A DNA stretch of 64,000 nucleotides from Bacteroidota bacterium (GTDB lineage Bacteria; Bacteroidota; Bacteroidia; J057; JADKCL01). Below, piece after piece: positions 1 through 8,934 of this stretch. Both the position numbers and the translations under genes were made by a program. Location of the stretch: NCBI GenBank assembly GCA_016718825.1, contig JADKCL010000008.1, forward strand, positions 186,001-250,000. Reading direction: 5' to 3'. The notes under the pieces were generated by a model that did not search any database, had not been told where the DNA came from, and saw nothing but the letters and a program-made list of their open reading frames with translations. The first letter of the stretch is position 1, and each line of letters begins with the position of its first letter.

Positions 1-816
1 CATCAGCAAGGCCGCGACACAACTTGCCCAAGCTCCGCGGGAGTAGGAAAAAAACAAGGCAAGCGCGAATACAAGCAATCCTGCACGTGCCACCCAACGT
101 TCACGGTTTTTAAATTCGCCGCCAAACGCCAGCAACACCAAGATCGGAACCCACATCGCGGTAAACGCTCCAAATACCGTATGGTCCACAAAAAATGGCC
201 CCGGATTGAAGCGAAGGCCGAAAGGATTGCGTCCGGTGGACAAAAACAGCATCATGATCGTGCCAAATGCCAGCGTAAAGGCCACAACAATCAATTGCAG
301 AAAACGAAAAATCGTCTTCGAATCCTTGAAAAGCAGCAACGGCATCATGAAAAAGCAGCCGATCATCCACACACTCGCTACCACATATTTCCAGGAAACA
401 ACAGGCATTGACGAGGGAACCGCCGCAAAGACAAGCCAAAGCAATTGAAGGCCCACCACGATCGGGATCGGATGTCCGCGGTAGGCAGCGAAAATTCCAG
501 GCTCCGAAATCATTTTGATCAACAGCAAACCGAGCAGGATGATGGCCAAAAAGTCAGTCGGAAAGGTGACACCGGCGATTTTTCCAAAAAACTCCGCATC
601 CGTGATGGAAAGCGGCATCAGGAAGATCGTCAAGTACCAGAGCCATTTGTAGTTGACAAATGAAAAGTAGGCGAATATGACGGCGAGGGGAACCCCAAAA
701 AGGAGGAAGTTGTAGGTCTTGGTCGCATACCAGATCACGAACATGAAAAGCACGGAAAACACGAAAAAGTAAATTCTCGCTTTGTGCTGTTGTACCAATT
801 GAACCAGTGCTGCCAT
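1..816 (-). CDS. O-antigen ligase/polymerase-like membrane protein (C-terminal part outside window)
   Basis: The reading frame is open from an ATG at 814-816 to the window edge and gives 272 residues with no stop, so the C-terminus is missing. About eight hydrophobic segments are visible. Near residues 258-263 there is an SYSRGAW motif, the SRG-type signature of the Wzy_C/O-antigen ligase family, followed by another membrane segment. Known members of this family join or polymerise undecaprenyl-linked glycans on the periplasmic face of the inner membrane. The gene is divergent from a flippase gene that starts about 120 bp away, which supports a role in surface polysaccharide assembly. Whether it is a WaaL-type ligase, a Wzy polymerase or a bacterial O-oligosaccharyltransferase cannot be told without the C-terminal half. 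Confidence 0.8.
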   Translation of the reverse strand, partial: MAALVQLVQQHKARIYFFVFSVLFMFVIWYATKTYNFLLFGVPLAVIFAYFSFVNYKWLWYLTIFLMPLSITDAEFFGKIAGVTFPTDFLAIILLGLLLIKMISEPGIFAAYRGHPIPIVVGLQLLWLVFAAVPSSMPVVSWKYVVASVWMIGCFFMMPLLLFKDSKTIFRFLQLIVVAFTLAFGTIMMLFLSTGRNPFGLRFNPGPFFVDHTVFGAFTAMWVPILVLLAFGGEFKNRERWVARAGLLVFALALFFSYSRGAWASCVAALLM

Positions 817-937
817 CTTCGGGGCGCTAAGTTATCAAAAAAACGCAGTAGATTTGGCCCTTTGGCGGTGTTAAAAATCTTACACCCCAACCTGCAAGGC
901 CATTCGAAGTCTGTTTCAAAATATCAGCCTGGCTGTA

Positions 938-2332
938 TTGCTCAACTTGCTGATCAAGACGGCTTGGATCTTGACCAACAATTTGGTCCAAGACCGCATC
1001 GGCCATGCCGAATTCGGCCTCTATTTGGCACTTTACTCCTTTGGATTCCTGTTTTTGGCGGTTGCCGACATGGGCATCAACCAATACACGACCAAAACAC
1101 TCGCCGCACAACCCGACCTGCTCAAAAAGCTTTTTCCCAGCCTGATCAGCCTCAAAGTCGTGCTTTCCGCGGTCTATCCGTTTTTTATGATCGGTGCCGG
1201 ATGGCTGATCGGTTACCGCGGTCACGAATTGTTCCTCCTTTTCGTGCTGTGTTTGGTACACGGCATGTTGCAGCTCAATTTCTTCTTCCGGGCCAATTTT
1301 CAAGCTTTCCAGAAGTTTAAATTCGATGCATTTGCCTCGGTTTTGGACCGAATCGTGATGTTGGGCATTGTGTTGGCCTTGTTGGCGACGAAAATCGACT
1401 TGCAAGGATACATTTACGCCTACTTGGCTTCGGCGGCGGTCACCATGGTCGTGCTGTTTGGCTTTATGGTGCGCATCTTCGGGTGGATGCGCCCGCGTTG
1501 GGAGGCAGCTTCCATCCGGGAATTGCTCAAACTGAGCTTTCCATTCGCTTTGATCACGATTCTGTATTCGATCAATGACAAAGTCGATCAGGTGCTCATC
1601 GAACGTTTGATCGGCGGCGATGCGGGCAAGCATGAAACGGGCCTTTACGGCGGTGCCTACCGCTGGGTGGATACGACGATGATGTACCTCTGGACGGTCT
1701 TGCCGATCTTCTTCGCGAAGTTTGCCCACCATGTCCACGACCAAAAGGCTTTGAGTCGATTGCTGGCTTTCGGGCAGCCGATTGCCGCGATTCCGATGCT
1801 GTTTGCAGGCGTTTTCGGGCTGATTTACGGCGAAAAGCTGCTTTTTCAGTTTACCCACAGCACACCTGAGGACATTGCCACGATGACCACCTGCTTGCGA
1901 ATTCTCTTCGTGGCTGTCTTGGTCAATGGCATTTTCGCCATTTACAGCACCCTTCTCACGAGTACCAACCATGAGAAGTTTGTCAGCAGGATGATCGCCG
2001 TGAGCATCGTCTTCAACATCACCCTCAACTGCATTTTTATCCCCGAATATGGTGCAATTGCCGCAGCTTGGAACACGGTGTTGAGTTTTTCATTCCTCTC
2101 CGTGAGTTATGTCTGGTATATCCACTTCAAAATGCCGATTCGCTTCCCCATCGAAATGTTGGTGAAATTGATCGTCGTAGGGGGCATTTTTGGTGGCGCC
2201 TTCTGGGGAATGACCTTCACACCGCTGCCTTGGTGGCTCAATTCCGGGTTGGCGGGCTTGTTTTTGCTCGCTTTGGCCTATTTTGCAGGATTGTTCAAGA
2301 CGAAAACGGAAGACGATGCCCAAGCCGCTTAA
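938..2332 (+). CDS. Oligosaccharide flippase (Wzx/MATE-like) family protein
   Basis: About 464 residues made almost entirely of hydrophobic helices (12-14 expected), with the layout of polysaccharide export proteins: an amphipathic start, paired membrane segments, and a conserved region around residues 195-225 containing FPFALITILYSINDKVDQVLI, typical of Wzx-like transporters. The likely role is moving lipid-linked oligosaccharide across the inner membrane. The start is uncertain. No ATG lies in frame upstream before the stop at 872-874, so translation begins at TTG 938 or at a non-ATG codon such as ATT 902; similarity to other flippases suggests about 12 extra residues belong to the protein. 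The glycosyltransferase gene that follows overlaps its 3' end, so the two are translationally coupled. Confidence 0.85.
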   Translation: MLNLLIKTAWILTNNLVQDRIGHAEFGLYLALYSFGFLFLAVADMGINQYTTKTLAAQPDLLKKLFPSLISLKVVLSAVYPFFMIGAGWLIGYRGHELFLLFVLCLVHGMLQLNFFFRANFQAFQKFKFDAFASVLDRIVMLGIVLALLATKIDLQGYIYAYLASAAVTMVVLFGFMVRIFGWMRPRWEAASIRELLKLSFPFALITILYSINDKVDQVLIERLIGGDAGKHETGLYGGAYRWVDTTMMYLWTVLPIFFAKFAHHVHDQKALSRLLAFGQPIAAIPMLFAGVFGLIYGEKLLFQFTHSTPEDIATMTTCLRILFVAVLVNGIFAIYSTLLTSTNHEKFVSRMIAVSIVFNITLNCIFIPEYGAIAAAWNTVLSFSFLSVSYVWYIHFKMPIRFPIEMLVKLIVVGGIFGGAFWGMTFTPLPWWLNSGLAGLFLLALAYFAGLFKTKTEDDAQAA

Positions 2333-3449
2333 ACATGTCGCGGTCAATACCCGCCTGCTGCTCAACAAAAATCTGGAAGGTATCGGCCGGTTCAGTGACG
2401 AAATCCTGAAGCGCCTCGTGCGCAGCCATCCCGATGTGCAGTTTTCCTTTTTCTTTGACCGCGACTTTGATCCGCAGTTTGTCTATGGGCCCAATGTGAC
2501 GGCCTACAAGCTGTTTCCGCCTGCGCGGCATCCGTTTTTGTTCATTGCTTTCTTCGAATACGCCGTCGCCCGCAAGCTTGCCCAACTCAAGCCGGACGTG
2601 TTTTTCAGCCCCGATGGCTACCTTTCCCTGCGTAGCAACGTGCCGCAAGTTCCTGTTTTCCATGACCTTGCATTCGAGCATTTTCCGCAGGATGTCAAAC
2701 CCTTGGAAGCGTGGCATTACCGCAAATATTTCCCGAAATACGCCCACAAAGCCCGCCGCATCCTGACCGTGAGCGAAGCCTCCAAGCAAGACATCATCGA
2801 TTGCTACAAGGTTCCCGCATCCAAAATCGAGGTCGTGAGCAATGCCTGTGACGAACGCTTTCGACCAAGTTCGCCCGCCGAAATCAAGGAAACCCGCGAT
2901 CGCTACGCAGACGGACACGCTTACTTCCATTGTGTGGGTGCGATTCAGCCAAGGAAAAATCTCGATCGCCTCATCGCAGCCTTTGACCTGTTCAAGCAGG
3001 AGTCCGGTTCGACCATGAAATTGTTGGTCGTCGGCCGCAAAGCCTGGAACTTCGAGAAAGTTATCCACAGCTATTCACAGGCAAAATTCAAGGACGATAT
3101 CGTCTTCACGGGCTTCATTTCTGACGAGGAATTGGTGCGCGTGCACGGTGCAAGCACCGGACTTTGTTATGTGCCTTATTTTGAGGGATTTGGAATTCCT
3201 TTGGTGGAGGCGATGGCCTGTGAGACGCCGATCATCTGCAGCAATGTCAGTGCAATGCCCGGTGTAGTCGGTGATGCGGCATTGATGGTCGATCCTTTGG
3301 ATGTCAAATCCATTGCAAATGGCCTTGCGACGCTGGCAAATTCGCCGCAATTGGCGTCCGAACTTGTGGACAAGGGGCGGGTCAGAAAGCCACTTTATAC
3401 ATGGGAAGGCTCTGCGGAGCGGGTTTGGAATGTCTTGAGTGATCTTTAA
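2316..3449 (+). CDS. Glycosyltransferase family 4
   Basis: 377 residues of the GT-B fold. The N-terminal half carries a phosphate-loop-like region (NKNLEGIGRFSDE near residue 18) and TVSEASKQDII near residue 150. The C-terminal half has the nucleotide-sugar site EGFGIPLVEAMACETP, which is the E-x7-E motif of GT4 retaining transferases. It probably adds a hexose (often mannose) to a lipid-linked oligosaccharide on the cytoplasmic side. The ATG at 2316 was chosen over the in-frame TTG at 2283 because family alignment begins at this Met and a GGAAG sequence lies just before it. The gene overlaps the end of the flippase gene by 17 bp, implying one operon. Confidence 0.88.
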   Translation: MPKPLKHVAVNTRLLLNKNLEGIGRFSDEILKRLVRSHPDVQFSFFFDRDFDPQFVYGPNVTAYKLFPPARHPFLFIAFFEYAVARKLAQLKPDVFFSPDGYLSLRSNVPQVPVFHDLAFEHFPQDVKPLEAWHYRKYFPKYAHKARRILTVSEASKQDIIDCYKVPASKIEVVSNACDERFRPSSPAEIKETRDRYADGHAYFHCVGAIQPRKNLDRLIAAFDLFKQESGSTMKLLVVGRKAWNFEKVIHSYSQAKFKDDIVFTGFISDEELVRVHGASTGLCYVPYFEGFGIPLVEAMACETPIICSNVSAMPGVVGDAALMVDPLDVKSIANGLATLANSPQLASELVDKGRVRKPLYTWEGSAERVWNVLSDL

Positions 3450-3490
3450 TTTTCCAGAAATGCGGCTCTCGGCGGGTTGCATTCGAAGGC

Positions 3491-3949
3491 ATGAGGGATC
3501 AGAATCCAGTATTTTCAACATCGATCGAATTGGCGGGTAGCAAGGTTTATTACCGTGTCGAAGACCAGTGGATCAACTTCAACGTTTCCCAAATTCAGCT
3601 GATTGGCGAATTTTCAGCCCCTCCCGGAGTCTTGGCTGCGGATTATTTTTTCAGTTTCAAACTCCGCGAAGCCGGCGGTCCCATCGATGTCCCAGCCTAT
3701 ACCGACGGCCTCTTTCAAGTTTTGGCAGGATTGAAAAAAATGCTCCCAGGACTTGGAAGCCCTGTTTTGCAGATGGAAACCGACTTTAACAGCAATGTCC
3801 TCTATCCCGCCCACGTAGCAGGCCAACGCTTGTACAATTTCCGCTCGGAGGTCAGTCCAGTGTTTGATTTTCCCGTGCTGCGCAATTGGGCCAAAAAGCA
3901 AGTCGTCGTCAAGCACATCCGGCAAGAGGTGTTGGATTTGGTGTATTGA
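3491..3949 (+). CDS. Hypothetical protein, 152 aa
   Basis: A soluble 152-residue protein with no signal peptide or membrane segment. I do not recognise a family. The sequence looks like a mixed alpha/beta fold, rich in aromatic residues (KVYYRVEDQWINF, ADYFFSFKLREAG) and ending in a short helix. It begins with ATG 42 bp after the GT4 gene on the same strand, so it may be the last gene of that operon, although nothing in it points to carbohydrate chemistry. It converges on the Nudix gene with a 23-bp gap. Codon usage matches its neighbours, which supports real coding. Confidence 0.65.
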   Translation: MRDQNPVFSTSIELAGSKVYYRVEDQWINFNVSQIQLIGEFSAPPGVLAADYFFSFKLREAGGPIDVPAYTDGLFQVLAGLKKMLPGLGSPVLQMETDFNSNVLYPAHVAGQRLYNFRSEVSPVFDFPVLRNWAKKQVVVKHIRQEVLDLVY

Positions 3950-3972
3950 GGCCCTCGAGCCCGCCGCTTCCG

Positions 3973-4527
3973 CTACAGCTTCCCCTCCAATTCCAAAATC
4001 CTGAGCTTGTAAATCGCTGCCACGGTCAACGAATCGCGGATCACGCGTTGCTCGACGAGCGTGTAGGCCTCCGAGAGCGTCATTTTCCGCAGATGCAGCT
4101 CCTCGGTTTCCTCAGGCGAAGCCTCGCCTTCGACCAATCCCGTCGCCAAGTACACAATGGCACGTTCGTCGCTCACGCTGTTGCTGAGGTCCATTTCCAG
4201 CAAAACCTCATAATGATGTGCCGTGAGGCCGGTCTCTTCTTTCAATTCGCGTTTGGCGCTGTCGAGCGGATCGATGCCGATGGTCCCGCCGCCTTCCGGA
4301 ATTTCCCAGGAAAAGGCCTCCAAAGGAAACCGGTATTGGCCGACCATCCAGATTTTGCCGTCTTGGTAGGGCACAACCCCGATCGCAAGGTTGTGAAAAT
4401 GCACCACCCCATAGATGCCCGGTCCACCCGCCGGATTGAGCACTTGATGCTCCGTGACGCGAATCCACGGGTTGTTGTAAACCTCTTTGGAAGCCAGAAT
4501 CTTCCAAGGATTTTTCATTTCGTTCAT
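3973..4527 (-). CDS. Nudix hydrolase (ADP-ribose pyrophosphatase-like)
   Basis: 184 residues. The Nudix helix is clear: IPEGGG followed by SAKRELKEETGL around residues 90-115, supplying the RELxEE metal-binding residues. The usual glutamate eight positions before the Arg is replaced by Ile; in this subgroup an IPEGGG loop precedes the helix instead of the common PGGxxExGE. Family members hydrolyse nucleoside diphosphates linked to another group, most often ADP-ribose or ADP-sugars, with Mg2+. The substrate here is an inference from overall length and the EIPEGGG context. The gene is monocistronic and convergent with the preceding gene. Confidence 0.9.
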   Translation of the reverse strand: MNEMKNPWKILASKEVYNNPWIRVTEHQVLNPAGGPGIYGVVHFHNLAIGVVPYQDGKIWMVGQYRFPLEAFSWEIPEGGGTIGIDPLDSAKRELKEETGLTAHHYEVLLEMDLSNSVSDERAIVYLATGLVEGEASPEETEELHLRKMTLSEAYTLVEQRVIRDSLTVAAIYKLRILELEGKL

Positions 4528-4637
4528 ATTGACCTATTGGGTTTTGGGGCAGAGGTGCTTAGATTAACCGTCCCAAATCTACGGCTTGCCCGCGAATCTG
4601 CGAAGGCTATGAGAGGAGGACTTATTCGCACGGCATA

Positions 4638-5231
4638 ATGGCCCTTCAAAATCAACATACACCCGGCATTCTGGAAGCTGGCCTCGATGAGGCTGGTCGC
4701 GGTTGCTTGGCCGGGCCTGTCGTTGCCGCCGCAGTCATTTTGCCCGAGGATTTTTTCCATCCCGTGCTCAATGACAGCAAGCAACTCAGCCACAAGCAGC
4801 GCCTTGAATTGCGGGATGTGATTTTGGAGCAGGCGATTGACTGGGCGATCGGGATTTATTCGCATGCGCAAATTGATCAGGTTAATATTCTGAAAGCCAG
4901 CCATCTGGCGATGCACCAAGCAGTAGATGCGCTGAATGTGAAACCGGAAGCCTTGTTGGTGGATGGGAATCGGTTTATTCAGCATGCCATCCCGCATACC
5001 TGCATGGTCAAGGGGGATGCGCGGTTTCGGAACATTGCCGCGGCCTCGATTCTTGCGAAAACCTACCGCGACGACATCATGGAGATGCTGCATCAGGAGC
5101 ATCCGCAGTACGGTTGGCTGCAAAACAAAGGTTATCCAACAGAGGTCCATCGCCTCGCTGTGGCGGAATTCGGGCTTTCGCCTTACCATCGCCGCAGTTT
5201 CAATTCGTCGATACAATTGCAATTATTTTAA
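4638..5231 (+). CDS. rnhB: Ribonuclease HII
   Basis: 197 residues, the normal length. The N-terminal GLDEAGRG motif gives Asp17 and Glu18 of the catalytic carboxylate set. The NDSKQL motif follows near residue 47 and LLVDGN near residue 108 supplies another conserved Asp. The enzyme removes RNA from RNA-DNA hybrids, including single misincorporated ribonucleotides, in the cytoplasm. The start is ATG 4638. The next gene begins 9 bp after the stop, on the same strand, and is probably co-transcribed. Confidence 0.96.
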   Translation: MALQNQHTPGILEAGLDEAGRGCLAGPVVAAAVILPEDFFHPVLNDSKQLSHKQRLELRDVILEQAIDWAIGIYSHAQIDQVNILKASHLAMHQAVDALNVKPEALLVDGNRFIQHAIPHTCMVKGDARFRNIAAASILAKTYRDDIMEMLHQEHPQYGWLQNKGYPTEVHRLAVAEFGLSPYHRRSFNSSIQLQLF

Positions 5232-5240
5232 GATAGCTAC

Positions 5241-6107
5241 ATGCGCGACTTCGAAGCTTTTTATACAGAAATGCATGCCGAGGACATCGAACCTCATGTT
5301 GTAGAATTGGAATCCAAAGTGGGTTCCAAACCGTACCAAGCCGATTCGTCAGCGGAAATCGAGCAGTTGTTTGAATACCTCCAAGGTTTGATCATGCTCA
5401 ACCGTCACGCAGAGGCGAGCACCGTTTTTACGGCCTTGCGTCCGATTATTGATGAATTCCGGGAAAAGCATCCCGATGATGAAGGTGCGCTGGACTATTT
5501 TTTTGAATGGAGCATGTTGGCCTTGCGGTTGACGGTCGAATCGCGCTCCTCTTTTGTGAGTCTCCCGCTGTATCATGAATTGTTGGAGACCTTTGACGAA
5601 GGGCCTGTAAAATTGCGTTACCGAGGCGTTCAAGCACGTTCGCAATTGGTGCGCCACCTCGATTTTTGGATCGGCAAAGGCGGTAACCCGGACAATCTAC
5701 CCGAGGAGGACATGGCCTTCATCGTGCAGGCCAAAGACGAATATGAGGCGCGCAGCGAAGCCGCCATCGAGGAAGTGTTGGAACGCGAGGACTACGTTGC
5801 AGCCGTGCGCCTGCTACGCAATGCCGCGCAGTTCTACATGATGATGAACCGGCCCAACGACGTGATCGCCTCCTACAAAGAGGCCTTGGAATATGTGCCG
5901 CTCACGCCCAATTACCATGAATCCGATATGGCAGACATCTACATGCAGCTCGGACAGGTCTTTTTGGGCTATAAAAAGTTCGAGGTGGCCAAGCGCTACT
6001 TCGTGCAAGCCCGTGACATCTACGAAGCAGGCGGTGAGGATTTGGAAATGTTGGCTTTTCAGGCCGACGGCTGGGTGGAGGAGGTTTCTCGGAAGATTAA
6101 GGCGTAG
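5241..6107 (+). CDS. TPR-like helical repeat protein, 288 aa
   Basis: An acidic, all-helical cytoplasmic protein with no signal peptide. The C-terminal third contains two recognisable tetratricopeptide-like helix pairs (around RPNDVIASYKEALEYVP and QLGQVFLGYKKFEVAKRYF), and earlier helices look like degenerate repeats. TPR arrays bind peptides or other proteins, so this is likely a scaffold or regulatory partner; no partner is evident. The gene follows rnhB by 9 bp and is followed 3 bp later by a lipoprotein gene, so the three may form a transcript. Confidence 0.75.
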   Translation: MRDFEAFYTEMHAEDIEPHVVELESKVGSKPYQADSSAEIEQLFEYLQGLIMLNRHAEASTVFTALRPIIDEFREKHPDDEGALDYFFEWSMLALRLTVESRSSFVSLPLYHELLETFDEGPVKLRYRGVQARSQLVRHLDFWIGKGGNPDNLPEEDMAFIVQAKDEYEARSEAAIEEVLEREDYVAAVRLLRNAAQFYMMMNRPNDVIASYKEALEYVPLTPNYHESDMADIYMQLGQVFLGYKKFEVAKRYFVQARDIYEAGGEDLEMLAFQADGWVEEVSRKIKA

Positions 6108-6110
6108 AAG

Positions 6111-6854
6111 ATGGTGAACGGGCTTTCATTTTTTATCGGAGAATGTCGAAAATGGAAGTCAGCGTTTGCCTTGATCGTTCTGATTCAGTTTTTTACGCTT
6201 TCAGCATGTGACTCGCTCGATTCTACTGAAACCCTAAATGTTCAGGACTTTCAATGGCCGACGTTGGTCGATAGGACCCATGCGGATTCCATCCTTTGGT
6301 ATCCCCAAGATCTTCCTTACGACGGTGGTTTTAGAATTGGCTACCTAGGTGAATTGCGACCGGAGATTGTTCTAGAAGGGTGGTTTTTTGATCTTGAGCC
6401 CTTTGAGGACGAGGGGGAAAGAGGCGAATTTCAGCATTGGGGAGCATCGCGCCTCGTCCTTTTTGTAGATACCTCGCAATCCTTATTGGAGCCAATTTTG
6501 GAATTCCATATGCCAGGACAGCCATTTAAGTCCCAAGCGCTGCACGTCCTTCCCATTTTTGTTTGGAATCCGACCAATGATACCGTAGGTATCGGATATG
6601 GTCATTTCCTGCGCGGTGATTTGATGCGATGGAACCGCGAAGGCCAATGGCAGAAGATCAGTAAACCCTATTTTTTCGGTTGTGGGACAGGGATTTTCGA
6701 TATACTGTTACCTCCGCAGCATATCGCCGTGGCTTTGCTTCCTTCCTATCGAGGAAGGCTGAAATCTCGTCTGAGATTTCAGCTTAATGATCAGTTTTCC
6801 AATGAATTTTTTGGTGGATTTGATAGTCTCCCAACTTCATTGGATGATCGATAG
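6111..6854 (+). CDS. Putative lipoprotein, paralogue of the one at 38704-39531
   Basis: 247 residues with a hydrophobic segment from residue 17 and a lipobox LSAC (Cys33), so it should be exported and lipid-anchored. The mature part has no family I know. Residues about 145-235 can be aligned by eye with the C-terminal half of the lipoprotein at 38704-39531: both share an (I/A)FVxNxTN stretch, a GxW(Q/Y) turn, a Cys-containing FxGCG/FCGNG segment, and then YxGxxKxxLRxxL. This shows an unnamed lipoprotein family with at least two copies here. The start is ATG 6111, 3 bp after the TPR-like gene. Confidence 0.65.
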   Translation: MVNGLSFFIGECRKWKSAFALIVLIQFFTLSACDSLDSTETLNVQDFQWPTLVDRTHADSILWYPQDLPYDGGFRIGYLGELRPEIVLEGWFFDLEPFEDEGERGEFQHWGASRLVLFVDTSQSLLEPILEFHMPGQPFKSQALHVLPIFVWNPTNDTVGIGYGHFLRGDLMRWNREGQWQKISKPYFFGCGTGIFDILLPPQHIAVALLPSYRGRLKSRLRFQLNDQFSNEFFGGFDSLPTSLDDR

Positions 6855-6915
6855 CCGATTAGAATTGAGGTACTGAGTCGAATGGAATGTGTTGCTCCAA
6901 GTAGCTTGTGAAACT

Positions 6916-7716
6916 TCACCCCCAATTCCAGATGCGAAGGTCGTCCCAAAATATGATTGCCCCAGTTCCGGATGCGTTGGAGAGGATGCCGAATGAGACC
7001 CTGCTGAAATAGTTGTTGCCGCTGTCGGATAAGTGGAAACTGACCTTGGGCAGTGTTTCCGTGCTCAAGGCTTCAAGTACAAGTGCATCGTCTTGCCAAA
7101 CTTTCACGTAGCCGCGTGAGCGGCTCTCGGCGAGGTAGGCAATGTCGAGGTGAACCCATTGGTCCGTTGGAACGGCTGTTTTTTGCGCTTGCGGCTGGAG
7201 AAGGTCGCTCAAGCCCATTTCGCTGCGATCCAATGCCAATGCGCCATCTGCGTCCAAATAAAAGCTCACCGAAGATCGTTTGTCCTCGGTTTGAGCGTCT
7301 TCCAAGCGCAAGATTTCAAGTTCGGTATTGCCTGAATAGGAGGGGATGAAAATCCAACAGTTAATGGAAAAGATGCTTTGATCACGTAAAAAGAGGTTCT
7401 CATTCGAAATCAGGCAACTGGTCGAAATACTTCGGGTTTGATCACCGTCGGCGGCAAAACGTATCGCTGCATCCGCGGAATGTACCGTATCGCGCACGAC
7501 CATCGCCGTATTCCCGGACCGCGAAATGCCAAAGGAAGCCCAATTTTGACCGCCGTTAAGCAGATCATCTGCTTCGTCAATCCCCTCGAAATCGCATTCG
7601 ATGCCGCTAATCCGATCGATGTATTCCTCTTTTTTGCAGGCATTCATTCCGAGAATACAACCGAGGAGGACCAATGCCAACGATTTTGCTGTAATTCTTT
7701 TATTGCACATGTTCAT
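6916..7716 (-). CDS. Putative lipoprotein with a LamG-like beta-sandwich
   Basis: 266 residues. The N-terminus is a type II signal peptide ending in the lipobox GMNAC followed by KKEE. The mature part is beta-rich: it contains NCWIFIPSYSGNTELEILRLED and a conserved pattern of GALALDR, PTDQWVHLDIAYL and a closing IIFWDDLRIW, which resembles concanavalin-type LamG or polysaccharide-lyase-like sandwich domains that bind glycans. No catalytic residues are apparent. It sits alone on the minus strand, about 170 bp downstream of the outer-membrane barrel gene and its terminator. The function is probably glycan binding or surface structure. Confidence 0.65.
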   Translation of the reverse strand: MNMCNKRITAKSLALVLLGCILGMNACKKEEYIDRISGIECDFEGIDEADDLLNGGQNWASFGISRSGNTAMVVRDTVHSADAAIRFAADGDQTRSISTSCLISNENLFLRDQSIFSINCWIFIPSYSGNTELEILRLEDAQTEDKRSSVSFYLDADGALALDRSEMGLSDLLQPQAQKTAVPTDQWVHLDIAYLAESRSRGYVKVWQDDALVLEALSTETLPKVSFHLSDSGNNYFSRVSFGILSNASGTGAIIFWDDLRIWNWG

Positions 7717-7839
7717 TCAAAATGCGGGCAATCCATTGTTTGTCAGGATGCTATCCGTAGGATAAAGCTAGTCGAGATTTTTGTTGCTTGCAAGGCAATT
7801 GAAGCATCTCAACGGTGCAAAAGTTTTTGCACAAAAAAA

Positions 7840-7864
7840 GGCAGCCTCGCTGAACGAGGCTGCC
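7840..7864 (-). terminator. Rho-independent terminator of the outer-membrane protein gene
   Basis: Perfect 10-bp stem (GGCAGCCTCG paired with CGAGGCTGCC) with a 5-nt loop. It is followed on the minus strand by seven T residues (A-run at 7833-7839 on the plus strand). It lies 26 bp beyond the stop of the gene ending at 7890. Confidence 0.93.
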
Positions 7865-7889
7865 GTCTTATTCTTTGCAAAGGAAACGA

Positions 7890-8867
7890 TTAGTCCTCGT
7901 CTTCCTCGTCGTCGTTTTTCTTCTTTTTGGGAGCCTTTTCCTTGGCGGGTTTGGGTTCCTTGCCAGCCTTTGCAGGTTTCTCCTCCTCTTCCCCCTCGTC
8001 TTTGTCGGCCTTTGCAGGCTTTGACTTGGCTGGCTTGTCAGCTTTTTCCTCATCGTCTCCGTCGGCTTCCTCCTTTTTCTTCTTCTCTTCGTCCTTTTTC
8101 AGGTCGAAGTAGTAAGCAGCACGGACGGAAACATTGCTGCCACGCAGCGCCCATTCGAAGTAATTGTCGGGAAACTCTTCAGGATCAGCAGTTGCCGTTG
8201 AAGGATCGTAGTTTTGATGCAAAACCCGCCATTCTTGAACCGAACCTTTAAACAGCGTCCTCGTGCTGATGCCCCAAACAAGGGAAACATTGAACAGGTT
8301 GCCTTTTGCGGTTTTCATGTCCACGCCAACGCCAAGAAGCACGGAAGTCAGCGGGAATTTTTGCTTTGGAATTTCATACACGTGGTGAATGAATGCGCCC
8401 CCGGAATCAATGGGGGTCATTGGGCTTTTGATCACAGTGCTGTCGGCAAAGCTGAAGTCGAAGCTGTGGCCTGCCATGACATTGAAAAAGCGGTTGCCGC
8501 CATCGCCCATAGGGATGCGGTAGTTGATGCTCAAGGGTAGGCTGACCAATACAGCATTTTTCTTGATGCTCGTAAAGGAAACGCCTTCGCCACGTTCGGG
8601 CTCCCGCAAATTAAAAGAGCGAATTTGTCCTTGCACGCCCAACTGCAAGCGCACTTTTTCGTCGAATTGATAAGCGAGATCCACTCCACCTGCTGCAAAA
8701 AGACCTGGCGCATTGCGGATATAATACTGGCTCGTATCCTCAATGACAAAGTTCTTGGCATAGGTCATCCCAAGCTGCACACCAGGCCCGATAAAAAGCT
8801 GCGCAGATAAGCCGTAGGAGGCCATCATCAGCAAGCCCAAGATGACTATTGAAAGTCGTTGCTTCAT
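7890..8867 (-). CDS. Outer-membrane beta-barrel protein with a highly charged C-terminal tail
   Basis: 325 residues from ATG 8867. This start was chosen because a clean signal peptide follows (MKQRLSIVILGLLMMASYGLSA). Residues about 24-255 show alternating hydrophobic and polar strands with aromatic girdle residues, as in small OMP_b-brl barrels (YDVxLGVGVDM-like strands, ending in AAYYFDL). Residues about 256-325 are a low-complexity tail of Lys, Glu, Asp, Pro and Ala only, with no hydrophobic residue to anchor it. A barrel normally ends in an aromatic strand, as it does here before the tail, so the tail should extend as a disordered appendage, probably into the periplasm. A strong terminator follows. 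Confidence 0.78.
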   Translation of the reverse strand: MKQRLSIVILGLLMMASYGLSAQLFIGPGVQLGMTYAKNFVIEDTSQYYIRNAPGLFAAGGVDLAYQFDEKVRLQLGVQGQIRSFNLREPERGEGVSFTSIKKNAVLVSLPLSINYRIPMGDGGNRFFNVMAGHSFDFSFADSTVIKSPMTPIDSGGAFIHHVYEIPKQKFPLTSVLLGVGVDMKTAKGNLFNVSLVWGISTRTLFKGSVQEWRVLHQNYDPSTATADPEEFPDNYFEWALRGSNVSVRAAYYFDLKKDEEKKKKEEADGDDEEKADKPAKSKPAKADKDEGEEEEKPAKAGKEPKPAKEKAPKKKKNDDEEDED

Positions 8868-8934
8868 ATTTAATTTCGCGAAATACAGTGCAATATACAA
8901 CTTTTTCAGGATGCAGGACCGAATTCGAAGTGAC

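Noticed and set aside
827..1972. Long minus-strand frame opposite the flippase gene
   Set aside because: Its sequence is rich in Gln, His and Arg without motifs, while the plus strand encodes a typical polytopic membrane protein.
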